The position numbers and the translations under genes are program-made. Below are positions 1 to 5,011 of a stretch of 5,066 nucleotides of DNA, one piece after another (within the stretch, counting starts at the first letter, position 1; every line of letters starts with the position of its first letter). The stretch is from Deltaproteobacteria bacterium. Lineage in GTDB: Bacteria; Myxococcota; UBA796; SXON01. The notes under the pieces are model-generated. The model was given only the letters and a program-made list of their open reading frames with translations. It was not told the DNA's origin and searched no databases. The stretch covers positions 1 to 5,066 of the forward strand of contig CANKNP010000356.1 of the NCBI GenBank assembly GCA_947483545.1, in the 5' to 3' direction.

Positions 1-163
1 GCCTTCCACCTGGAACGGTGCGGTTTGGGGCCAGCCCGGCTCCAGGTCAAGTCATTCCAGGGTCTTGGCGCGCCTTTGTGTGCGCAGCGCCCGGGCTGGC
101 CCCCTGTGAGGCTGGGCAACAATGCCTGTGGTGCGGAACTGAACCGGCTCTGGCTCTGGATCT

Positions 164-191
164 GCGTAGGGGCGGCCCCCCGTGGCCGCCC
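164..191 (+). repeat. 28-base palindromic repeat, copy A
   Basis: The element begins GCGTAGGGGCGGCC and ends GTGGCCGCCC. Its inner arms (170-177 and 184-191) pair perfectly over 8 bp around a 6-base loop. Read on the minus strand, bases 987-1014 match it at 27 of 28 positions, differing only at one loop base. The two copies are in inverted orientation about 0.8 kb apart, on either side of the acyltransferase gene. Similar palindromes starting GTAGGGGCG are, from general familiarity, scattered through intergenic DNA of many bacterial phyla; I did not search for this one. Confidence 0.8.
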
Positions 192-195
192 TTTT
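170..195 (+). terminator. Possible intrinsic terminator formed by repeat copy A
   Basis: An 8-bp all-GC stem (170-177 with 184-191) with a 6-base loop is followed at once by TTTT (192-195) on the plus strand. That is the shape of a Rho-independent terminator, with a short U-tract. It would serve a gene entering from the left edge, which cannot be identified here. The same hairpin belongs to the dispersed repeat, so terminator activity may be incidental or may be why the element is tolerated in this place. Confidence 0.5.
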
Positions 196-230
196 CATCG
201 TCGCGTGAGGACGGCAAGAGTCGGACGAAC

Positions 231-254
231 CACGGAGGCACGGAGACGCGGAGG
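231..254 (+). repeat. Imperfect octamer tandem repeat (CACGGAGG-like)
   Basis: Three consecutive octamers are CACGGAGG (231-238), CACGGAGA (239-246) and CGCGGAGG (247-254), preceded by GAAC and followed by CGAAGATG. Short CACRGAGR octamer runs of this kind recur in intergenic DNA of several bacterial phyla and often give spurious annotated proteins. That statement is general familiarity, not a search result. The run lies 160 bases upstream of the acyltransferase start and is not a plausible ribosome-binding site for it. Confidence 0.6.
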
Positions 255-413
255 CGAAGATGAGGAGGCAGGCGGTGACGGGCGCCCCGGCGCGCCGGGT
301 TGGTTCCGCGGGGCTCTAGGGCGTCCTCCGATTGTTGCCCAGCCTCTGTGGCCGCCCAGGGTCGAAAGGGTCGGCGAGGCTGGGGTTCCGCACCCCGCCG
401 TGGTTGGCCGGGC

Positions 414-983
414 GTGACGCCGGCCCTCGTCTGGCTCCTCCGCCTCCTCGCGTTCACCTGGCGTGTGGAGCGAGACCCCTGGCCCGTTCCGGGCGCGTCC
501 GTGGTGGCGTTCTGGCACGGCGAGGTGCTGCCGATGCTGGCGCTCCACCGCGATTCGCGCTTGACGGGGGGCGCCGAGTTGGTCGCCCTCGCGAGCTTGT
601 CCAAAGACGGGGACATCGTCACCGCGGCCCTCGAACGCCTCGGCTATGGCGTGATCCGGGGGTCCAGCTCACGGGGAGGGTTCGCCGCGCTGCGGGCCGC
701 AAAGGCGGCGATCAAGGCTGGCCGGAGCCCTGCGCTCGCGGTGGACGGACCTCGGGGGCCCGCCGGGGTGGTTCAGCCCGGGGCGGAGGCCCTCGCAAAG
801 GTGACCGGCGCGCCGGTGGTCTGGGGCAGGGTCGAGGCCGCGGGTTGGCGGGCGAGGAGCTGGGACCGGATGCTGGTCCCGTGGCCGTTCGCTCGGGTGC
901 GGATCCGGTACGGGGTGTGGACCGAGGGGAGGCTCCGGGAAAGTCTGGGCCCGCCGGATGGATGGACACCCGGCCAGATTTGA
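414..983 (+). CDS. DUF374-type lysophospholipid acyltransferase
   Basis: This 189-residue protein matches the DUF374 branch of the lysophospholipid acyltransferase (LPLAT) superfamily, membrane-bound enzymes that transfer acyl chains to lipid or lipid A-type acceptors. Visible blocks in order are a hydrophobic N-terminus (residues 4-15), WHGE with the candidate catalytic His at 34-37, SKDGD at 63-67, RGSSSRGG at 82-89, and DGPRGP at 111-116 followed by VVQPG. A late SWDR and an aromatic/basic tail resemble the family's C-terminus. The strict HxxxxD motif of other LPLATs is not seen after His35, as is usual for DUF374. The frame is open back to a TTG at 300, but family similarity begins just after the GTG at 414, so I chose that start; no clear Shine-Dalgarno precedes it. 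The length is slightly short for the family. The gene is convergent with the PAP2 gene. Acceptor lipid unknown. Confidence 0.88.
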   Translation: MTPALVWLLRLLAFTWRVERDPWPVPGASVVAFWHGEVLPMLALHRDSRLTGGAELVALASLSKDGDIVTAALERLGYGVIRGSSSRGGFAALRAAKAAIKAGRSPALAVDGPRGPAGVVQPGAEALAKVTGAPVVWGRVEAAGWRARSWDRMLVPWPFARVRIRYGVWTEGRLRESLGPPDGWTPGQI

Positions 984-986
984 CCC

Positions 987-1014
987 GGGCGGCCACAGGG
1001 GGCCGCCCCTACGC
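987..1014 (-). repeat. 28-base palindromic repeat, copy B (inverted)
   Basis: This is the reverse-oriented partner of the element at 164-191, with 27 of 28 bases identical. The outermost 17 bases (998-1014) are a perfect reverse complement of 164-180. Its arms (987-994 and 1001-1008) form an 8-bp GC stem with a 6-base loop. It begins three bases after the acyltransferase stop codon. No T-run follows on the plus strand, so it is a weak terminator candidate by the classical rule, although an RNA hairpin here could protect or end the acyltransferase message. Confidence 0.8.
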
Positions 1015-1060
1015 CGACGAGGATGCCAGGAGGGACGACCACGCCTGCCCAGCCTCATGA

Positions 1061-1089
1061 GGGGCCGCCCTACCTACGCGGGCCGCCCC
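1061..1089 (-). repeat. Rearranged partial copy of the palindromic repeat
   Basis: Read on the minus strand, 1079-1061 gives GCGTAGGTAGGGCGGCCCC. This resembles the start of copies A and B but with GTAG present twice and one G fewer. The plus strand also shows GGGCCGCCC twice (1062-1070 and 1080-1088). The second arm typical of the full element is missing. It lies directly against the PAP2 stop codon at 1091-1093, so the convergent gap holds one full and one partial element. Confidence 0.5.
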
Positions 1090-1090
1090 G

Positions 1091-1645
1091 TCACGCCGTC
1101 TTGAACAGGTCGTCCGTGCGCCGTCGCACCATCACGCCGATGGCCCCCCCGAGCACCCAGCCGGCGACGACGTCTCCGGGCCAATGCAGCCCGTCTACGA
1201 CCCGACCGACACCGACCACAGCAGCGACCACGGCCAAGGGCGGGCTCATCAACGCGCCAGCGACCGCCGCGGCGTTGGATGCGTGGGCGCTCGGCATCGC
1301 GAACCCCGACCCACACACAAGGGGCGACGGCACGTCGGTCACGCCGATCTGACACGGCCGTGGCGACGCGATCATCGGCTTGATCACCCTGCTGACCAGC
1401 GGGTCGCTGATAGCCACCGCGATCGAGCCGGCCAAGAGCGTGCTCCCCGCCCTGCGGAGCAGGTGCTCCACGCCCTTGGTGCTCTTCTCGCTACTCGCCG
1501 CCCGCAGGCCCATCCCGACCCGCACGGCAATGACTCCCATCGCCAGGATGGCGAGCCACGCGGTCGCCCCCGACGAGCCCATCCACACCCAGAACCACCC
1601 GAACTCGCCCTTGGACCATGCGTTGAGTGTGAGCGCGAGGGCCAT
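1091..1645 (-). CDS. PAP2-family membrane phosphatase
   Basis: This 184-residue membrane protein carries all three signature blocks of the PAP2 (type 2 phosphatidic acid phosphatase) superfamily: K89-x6-R96-P97, P118-S-A-H121, and R148-x5-H154-x3-D158. His121 and His154 are the expected catalytic pair, with Asp158 supporting. The residue before Arg148 is Gly where Ser is common, and PSGH is PSAH; both are tolerated in the family. Hydrophobic segments lie at about 22-45, 66-86, 125-146 and 159-173. Cys98 and Cys111 between the first two blocks could pair outside the membrane. Members dephosphorylate lipid phosphates such as undecaprenyl pyrophosphate or phosphatidylglycerol phosphate; the substrate here cannot be read from sequence. 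The ATG at 1645 is the first possible start because a TAG lies in frame 12 bases upstream. Convergent with the acyltransferase and divergent from the DUF4190-like gene. Confidence 0.9.
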   Translation of the reverse strand: MALALTLNAWSKGEFGWFWVWMGSSGATAWLAILAMGVIAVRVGMGLRAASSEKSTKGVEHLLRRAGSTLLAGSIAVAISDPLVSRVIKPMIASPRPCQIGVTDVPSPLVCGSGFAMPSAHASNAAAVAGALMSPPLAVVAAVVGVGRVVDGLHWPGDVVAGWVLGGAIGVMVRRRTDDLFKTA

Positions 1646-1685
1646 GCCGCCCGCCTATCCGCCGCAGGGCTTGATAGCAGCCCGA

Positions 1686-2003
1686 ATGCACCTCGCCACC
1701 GACCCCTACGGCCACGACAGCACCACCGAACAGTCCCCTTCGGGAGGGCCGGATCCGGTGGCCATCGCGTCCGTCGTGCTCGGCGCGGGCGCTTTTGTCA
1801 CGATGTGCTGCTGCTCGCCGATCAGCTTCCTGATGTGCATGGCCAGCATCGCGACGGGGGCGATCACGATCAGTCAGGGCAACCCCGCGTCGAAGCCGCT
1901 CGGCATCGCCGGGATCGTCATGGGCGCGCTCGCGATCCTCGTCAACATCGGGCTGATGGTGATGGGCGTTGGGATGCAGGTGCTGACGGCGTTGTTTCAG
2001 TAG
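1686..2003 (+). CDS. Small DUF4190-like membrane protein
   Basis: The 105-residue product has a short polar N-terminus (1-24) and then hydrophobic segments at about 25-62, containing a CCC triplet at 41-43 and likely folding as a helical hairpin, and at 72-97. The linker ISQGNPASKPLGIAGIVMG resembles the loop of DUF4190 proteins, where a short polar turn precedes a GxAGxxxG-type helix. DUF4190 proteins are small bacterial membrane proteins without an established function. I chose ATG 1686 because the in-frame ATG at 1644 would overlap the PAP2 start codon and adds residues with atypical codons (TTG ATA GCA). That longer 119-residue form, beginning MPPAYPPQ, has the proline-rich head common in this family and stays possible. 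No clear Shine-Dalgarno is seen before 1686. The gene is divergent from PAP2. Confidence 0.75.
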   Translation: MHLATDPYGHDSTTEQSPSGGPDPVAIASVVLGAGAFVTMCCCSPISFLMCMASIATGAITISQGNPASKPLGIAGIVMGALAILVNIGLMVMGVGMQVLTALFQ

Positions 2004-2015
2004 AATCCGGCCCGG

Positions 2016-2174
2016 CTACTTCGGCGCGCTCTCGAGCGCGAAAACCCCGTCCGAGCCAGTGCTGAACCCTGCGAGTGGGACGCACTTTGAGCGTGGCACG
2101 ACGCCCGACACCGTCAACGTGCTCTCCTTGCTCCGGATTTGGCAGGTGTAAGGAAGCTCCTCCTTCAGGTTCAT
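2016..2174 (-). CDS. Possible 52-residue ORF or truncated lipoprotein tail
   Basis: From ATG 2174, directly after ACGGAGGGG (a Shine-Dalgarno-like GGAGG with tight spacing), a 52-residue frame runs to a TAG at 2016-2018. Roughly four fifths of its codons end in G or C, as in the real genes here, and it has two cysteines bracketing a serine/threonine-rich stretch. I recognise no family. The same frame stays open upstream past 2237 and reads LSGC about 22 residues before the ATG. This is lipobox-like, but no hydrophobic signal stretch precedes it because that DNA encodes the end of the neighbouring secreted protein. It may be a small gene downstream of 2237-2815, the remnant of a lipoprotein gene that lost its front, or chance. 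Confidence 0.35.
   Translation of the reverse strand: MNLKEELPYTCQIRSKESTLTVSGVVPRSKCVPLAGFSTGSDGVFALESAPK
2025..2040. other. Short GC hairpin between convergent gene ends
   Basis: CGCGCT (2025-2030) pairs with AGCGCG (2035-2040) around a 4-base loop, 22 bases past the stop of the DUF4190-like gene. On the plus strand it is followed by AAAA rather than T, so it does not look like a standard terminator for that gene. It lies inside the possible small frame at 2016-2174. Confidence 0.35.
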
Positions 2175-2222
2175 CCCCTCCGTATAGGGTTCGGCTGACC
2201 CCACCCTTGCGGCCCCCGACGC

Positions 2223-2240
2223 CTGAGCGCAGCCGCTCAG
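2223..2240 (-). terminator. Hairpin over the stop codon of the secreted protein gene
   Basis: CTGAGCG (2223-2229) pairs with CGCTCAG (2234-2240) around the loop CAGC, a perfect 7-bp stem that includes the TGA stop at 2237-2239. No T-run follows on the minus strand, so it is only a weak transcription terminator candidate. It could instead stabilise the 3' end of the message or influence reading of anything downstream. Confidence 0.3.
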
Positions 2241-2815
2241 TACTGTGTGATCTTCCCCACATGCCGGATGAGCTGCAGCCCCGTCGGCGTGAGCAGCTCG
2301 GCCGGAACATCCAGCAGGATGTCCGGACAGCTCCACATGTGAAGCGCGACGCCGGTCGTCGCAGCGGAGGCCTTGTTGCGTTGCTGCAGGTACATCGCCA
2401 TCAGATCCTCAGGCTGCGGGGGCGCCACTGTCGCCGCGGGGCTCGCCCCCACGACGGTAGGGGTCTTGTAGAGCACGCCGCCGCCGTTCTGGTTTAGAAA
2501 CGTGATGATCGTGATGGTGTCGCCCGCGGGCAGGTAGCGCAGCTCGAAGGTGGAATACCCCGAACTATCCACGCCCAACGGACGGATTTTCCCGAGCCCG
2601 AGCGTGGTGGTACACGCCGTCGTGTCGTAGAATAAGCCCAGGCACTCGTATTCGGGGACCGGTGTGGCCTTGGGATCGGTCGCCGTGAACACGAACCAGA
2701 CCGATGGGTCCGCTGAGCTTGCGCAGATCGGTCCCCAGGAATTCGCCGCGGGGAAGGCGAAGGGCGTGAGCGCGAGGACGGCGGCGAGGAGCGACATGGG
2801 GCAGGGGTATCCCAT
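2237..2815 (-). CDS. Secreted protein of unknown function with four cysteines
   Basis: The 192-residue reading frame has a hydrophobic N-terminal segment (residues 8-23, LLAAVLALTPFAFPAA) with a likely signal-peptidase I site after Ala24. The mature part would hold four cysteines (31, 58, 68 and 163), enough for two disulfides in an extracytoplasmic protein. Residues 36-122 are rich in beta-forming and aromatic residues (WFVFTAT, FELRYLPAGDTITIITFLNQ) and suggest a beta-sandwich-like domain. A Pro/Ala linker at about 124-135 leads to a more helical C-terminal part. I do not recognise a family. The start may be ATG 2815 or ATG 2797 (Met7); the second gives a more usual signal peptide, and neither has a convincing Shine-Dalgarno at proper spacing. 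No basic residue precedes the hydrophobic core, which is unusual. The gene is divergent from the large lipoprotein gene, 68 bases away. Confidence 0.8.
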   Translation of the reverse strand: MGYPCPMSLLAAVLALTPFAFPAANSWGPICASSADPSVWFVFTATDPKATPVPEYECLGLFYDTTACTTTLGLGKIRPLGVDSSGYSTFELRYLPAGDTITIITFLNQNGGGVLYKTPTVVGASPAATVAPPQPEDLMAMYLQQRNKASAATTGVALHMWSCPDILLDVPAELLTPTGLQLIRHVGKITQY

Positions 2816-2883
2816 CCTGGAACCCGCGGGGATGAGGAGTCATCCGAGCCCAGACGAGGTCCGCGATACGGGCCCTCCGTCCC
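2816..2883. promoter_or_regulatory. Divergent intergenic gap, presumed promoter region
   Basis: These 68 bases separate the starts of the secreted-protein gene (minus) and the lipoprotein gene (plus), so promoters for both should lie here or just inside the genes. I see no convincing -35/-10 pair on either strand; GATACG at 2865-2870 is the nearest thing to a plus-strand -10. The call rests on gene layout only. Confidence 0.3.
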
Positions 2884-4776
2884 ATGCTCCTGGCCCTGCT
2901 CCTCCCCGCCTGCGTGCTGCCCTCCTTCATCGAGGAGAGCTGTGACCCCCGGGTGCTGGAGCCCGGCGAGGTCCGTGCCCGCCAGGTCTTGTGCAGCGAC
3001 GAGCTGATCGGCGGCGGCGAGGCCCGCTACGGCGACTGGATCCTCGAAAACGCCGTGTCCCGCTTCGCGTTCCGTGGGACGTACAGCGCGCTCTACACCC
3101 TCGACGAGCCAGGCGGCACCTTGCTCGACGCCGTGCAGGTGCTCGCGGACGGAAGCTCCACCGAAGACGTGCTGGGCGAATTGCGGGTCGAAGGCGATCG
3201 CTCGGAGATCGTCGCCGAGAACGGGGAGGGCGAGGCCCGGCTGGTGCTGCCCGGCATGACATGGACGCTCCGGGCGGACGACCCCACGCTGCGGCTCAAC
3301 GCCCTGGGAGAGGCGGTCATCCAGCCGCTCGCAGGGGTCACACGCATCGGGACAAGCTGGGTCGGCGACGGTTTTTTCGGTGTGGACGGACCTCCGACGG
3401 AGGGAACGCTCCCCGTAGTCACAACCACCCTGCAGGCCGTCACGCCCAGCGCAGAGGCCTGGCTCCAGGAGGGCTACGGCAGTGCTGTGGCGATCGCCGG
3501 GCTGACCACCGCCCAGGTCGTTCGCGTCGATCTCGACGGCACCGTCACGCAGATCGTGCCCAACGACGGGGTGTTCGACGGGTTCGCCCCGGCGGGAGCC
3601 CAGCTCGTGGGCGTGTCGCCGGGATGTACGTTCCGGGGCCTGACCGTCTCCGTGTGCGGCAGCATGCGCGTGCGAGTGCGCGACGAGGCGGGCGACGACA
3701 TCGCCTCCGCCTTCACCTCGGGCGATCAACGCTGGGTTTTGCCGGCTGGCGGCGGATCGATCCCCGCCGGCCTCGAACCGCTCGACGGCACCCTTTCCGC
3801 CGGTCCCGCCTACGGCACCCTCCCGCTCGCCTACACCCCCGACATCGGGCTCACGGCCGGCGAGACCCACCTCGTCACGCTCCCCCGAGAGATGGACCTT
3901 GAAGGCGTCATGTTGGCCGATCTCGCCCGCTTCGTCGCGCCGGATCCCGCGTTCGCCTGGACCAGCCCCAACGCCGCCCACGACGCCACCGGCGACGGCA
4001 TCGGCTACGTCGTGATGCTCGCCAACGACGAGATCCCCACCGCAAGCATCGACCCGCTCGACACGCTCGGGCCGCGCGAAGCCGTCGAAGGCCAGACCGC
4101 GGTGCTCGCCGTCGCCGGGGTCCGGAGCACCAGCAACGCAGGCGGCACCGTGATCTCCTGGCCCTGGACCGCGAATGGCAAGCGACCCGCCCACGGCGCA
4201 CCGCCCAGCGGCCTCTCCCCGCTCGATCTCCTCGCCGTCGCCCGCGACAACCACGACAACCGCCGCACCCTCGTCGATCCCGCCTGGGTCAGCGCCGCGC
4301 TCGCAGAAGCCCCCGCGTGGTCCTGGCCCGAGGCGCCGTTGGGCATCTGGCTTGAGACCCTGGACGACCTGGACGCCTACCTCGATCTGCTCGACAGCTA
4401 CGTCGCCGTCACCCCCGTCGGGCCGCTCACCTGGGTGGAGTTGCCCACGTTCGATCGCAACGTCCCTGGCGTAGAAGCCGGCCTGTTCGCGGGCCGGACC
4501 ACCGCGGGGAACGGGCCGCGGATCGAGGTCCACGGGGGCGTCATCGTCGGCGAGTTCACCCTGTACAAGCTGGAGATCAGCGCGGCGCGGCGGATGGGCA
4601 TCCGCACGGTCACGGTGCAGACCCCCGCGCTCTCCCAGACGTATGAGCTCGAACCCCACGGCGACGAACGACTCGGGGGGGGCTCTGTGGTCGTCCGCGT
4701 GCGTACGGGCACCGCTTGGGCAGTCGCGATCGTGGAGGGGGAGGAGGGAACTTGGGGTGTTTGCGGGGTGTTTTGA
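2884..4776 (+). CDS. Lipoprotein with degenerate CehA/PHP-like domain
   Basis: This 630-residue protein starts with a very short signal, MLLALLLPAC, where LPAC is a lipobox and Cys10 the likely lipidated residue. ATG 2884 is the only good start, since a TGA lies in frame at 2833 and no other start codon intervenes. Residues 48-83 (GDWILENAVSRFAF, GGTLLDA) resemble the beta-rich N-terminal domain of secreted CehA/McbA-type proteins. Residues 340-550 follow the order of their PHP metallohydrolase domain: EGVMLADLARF (340-350), MLANDEI (378-384), VAGVRST then SWPW (410-427), RRTLVDPAW (460-468), and GLFAGRTTAGNGPRIEV (533-549). At the aligned positions where active members have metal ligands (DLHxH, TDH, GxE/GH, NHP), this protein has DLARF, LANDE, GVR and VDP. 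So it looks like a non-catalytic relative. The match is from memory of the fold pattern, not a search. Likely location is the periplasm or outer surface; function unknown. Confidence 0.85.
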   Translation: MLLALLLPACVLPSFIEESCDPRVLEPGEVRARQVLCSDELIGGGEARYGDWILENAVSRFAFRGTYSALYTLDEPGGTLLDAVQVLADGSSTEDVLGELRVEGDRSEIVAENGEGEARLVLPGMTWTLRADDPTLRLNALGEAVIQPLAGVTRIGTSWVGDGFFGVDGPPTEGTLPVVTTTLQAVTPSAEAWLQEGYGSAVAIAGLTTAQVVRVDLDGTVTQIVPNDGVFDGFAPAGAQLVGVSPGCTFRGLTVSVCGSMRVRVRDEAGDDIASAFTSGDQRWVLPAGGGSIPAGLEPLDGTLSAGPAYGTLPLAYTPDIGLTAGETHLVTLPREMDLEGVMLADLARFVAPDPAFAWTSPNAAHDATGDGIGYVVMLANDEIPTASIDPLDTLGPREAVEGQTAVLAVAGVRSTSNAGGTVISWPWTANGKRPAHGAPPSGLSPLDLLAVARDNHDNRRTLVDPAWVSAALAEAPAWSWPEAPLGIWLETLDDLDAYLDLLDSYVAVTPVGPLTWVELPTFDRNVPGVEAGLFAGRTTAGNGPRIEVHGGVIVGEFTLYKLEISAARRMGIRTVTVQTPALSQTYELEPHGDERLGGGSVVVRVRTGTAWAVAIVEGEEGTWGVCGVF

Positions 4777-4783
4777 GAGGAGT

Positions 4784-4849
4784 GGGCGGCTCGGGTGGCG
4801 GGCGGGGCCGTCCGGGCGGGCCGGGGGACGCCGCTGGGCATCGGGAGGG
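4784..4849 (+). other. Cluster of ten G-runs (G-quadruplex-capable)
   Basis: Ten runs of three to five G occur on the plus strand within 66 bases, starting eight bases after the lipoprotein stop codon, with loops of one to nine bases between them. This satisfies the usual G-quadruplex pattern more than twice over. A C-rich stretch (4861-4879) follows and could instead pair with the last G-runs. In a 70% GC genome such clusters arise more easily by chance, but this one is outside a coding frame. Confidence 0.55.
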
Positions 4850-4933
4850 CTTGTTCAAGCCCCGCTCTCCCCTCCCCCCAACGACGAAGCTGCAATATGC
4901 GCAGCGAGCGCCGGCTCGCGAGCCAGCGCAGCC

Positions 4934-4960
4934 AGCTTAGGCGCTTGCGCCTTGGAAGCT
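4934..4960. other. Bulged hairpin
   Basis: AGGCG (4939-4943) pairs with CGCCT (4948-4952) around a 4-base loop. Outside it AGCTT (4934-4938) pairs with AAGCT (4956-4960) across a 3-base bulge. AAGCT also occurs at 4887-4891 and could pair with 4934-4938 in an alternative fold, and the octamer GAAGCTGC is repeated directly at 4886-4893 and 4955-4962. Confidence 0.5.
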
Positions 4961-4967
4961 GCGAGGT

Positions 4968-5011
4968 CCCCGGGCCCCCGGCGCGGGTAGACCCCGCGTC
5001 GGGGCCCGGGG
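4968..5011. other. Strong 44-base hairpin
   Basis: CCCCGGGCCCC (4968-4978) pairs perfectly with 5001-5011. After one bulged C (4979), bases 4980-4987 pair with 4993-5000 (eight pairs, one a G-T/G-U), leaving the loop TAGAC (4988-4992). That is 19 pairs in 44 bases. No T-run follows on either strand, so it is not a textbook terminator. It is palindromic enough to be a dispersed repeat element, a transcript-end structure or part of a noncoding RNA. Confidence 0.7.

Larger units (their letters stand above)
1..413. other. Left-edge region without a supportable gene
   Basis: Two forward frames stay open for long stretches here (frame 1 to base 417, frame 3 to about 263). Both run straight through the terminator-like palindrome at 164-195 and the octamer repeat at 231-254, and neither gives a recognisable protein or clear third-position GC bias. 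Frame 3 encodes a cysteine-containing stretch over about 80-140 that could be the tail of an upstream gene, and frame 2 would end such a gene at a TGA at 107-109. The plus-strand terminator shape at 170-195 fits a plus-strand gene entering from the left and ending before it. I cannot choose a frame, so no coding region is called. Confidence 0.5.

Noticed and set aside
231..254. CRISPR-like or Shine-Dalgarno-rich array
   Set aside because: The repeats are 8 bases long with no spacers, and they lie too far from any start codon to act in translation.
286..299. Perfect 14-base palindrome CCCGGCGCGCCGGG as an operator site
   Set aside because: All-GC palindromes of this length are not rare in such DNA. 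There is no promoter-like sequence nearby and it is 114 bases from the chosen start.
25..417. A 130-codon plus-strand frame overlapping the acyltransferase start
   Set aside because: It reads through the palindromic repeat and the octamer run and shows no motif. Its tail is the out-of-frame leader of the acyltransferase gene.
47..622. A 191-codon minus-strand frame over the acyltransferase start and left-edge region
   Set aside because: It is antisense to the conserved DUF374 blocks, is rich in Arg/Pro/Ser typical of shadow frames, and passes through both repeat elements.
1380..1685. N-terminal extension of the DUF4190-like protein back to ATG 1380
   Set aside because: This stretch is antisense to the PAP2 gene, including its N-terminal membrane region, and lacks the family's features. 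The hydrophobic pattern starts only after 1686.
1184..2065. A 293-codon plus-strand frame across the PAP2 and DUF4190-like genes
   Set aside because: Its translation is His/Arg/Asp-rich without hydrophobic cores or motifs. It is out of frame with two better-supported membrane proteins, one on each strand.
2991..3902. A 303-codon plus-strand frame inside the lipoprotein gene
   Set aside because: It is an extremely Arg-rich shadow frame with no structure expected of a folded protein.
2494..4659. A 721-codon open frame on the minus strand spanning the lipoprotein gene and part of the secreted-protein gene
   Set aside because: It is antisense to a gene with an export signal and family resemblance. 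Its translation is the Gly/Glu/Asp/Arg-rich, low-complexity type produced by the reverse frame of high-GC genes, with no recognisable domain.
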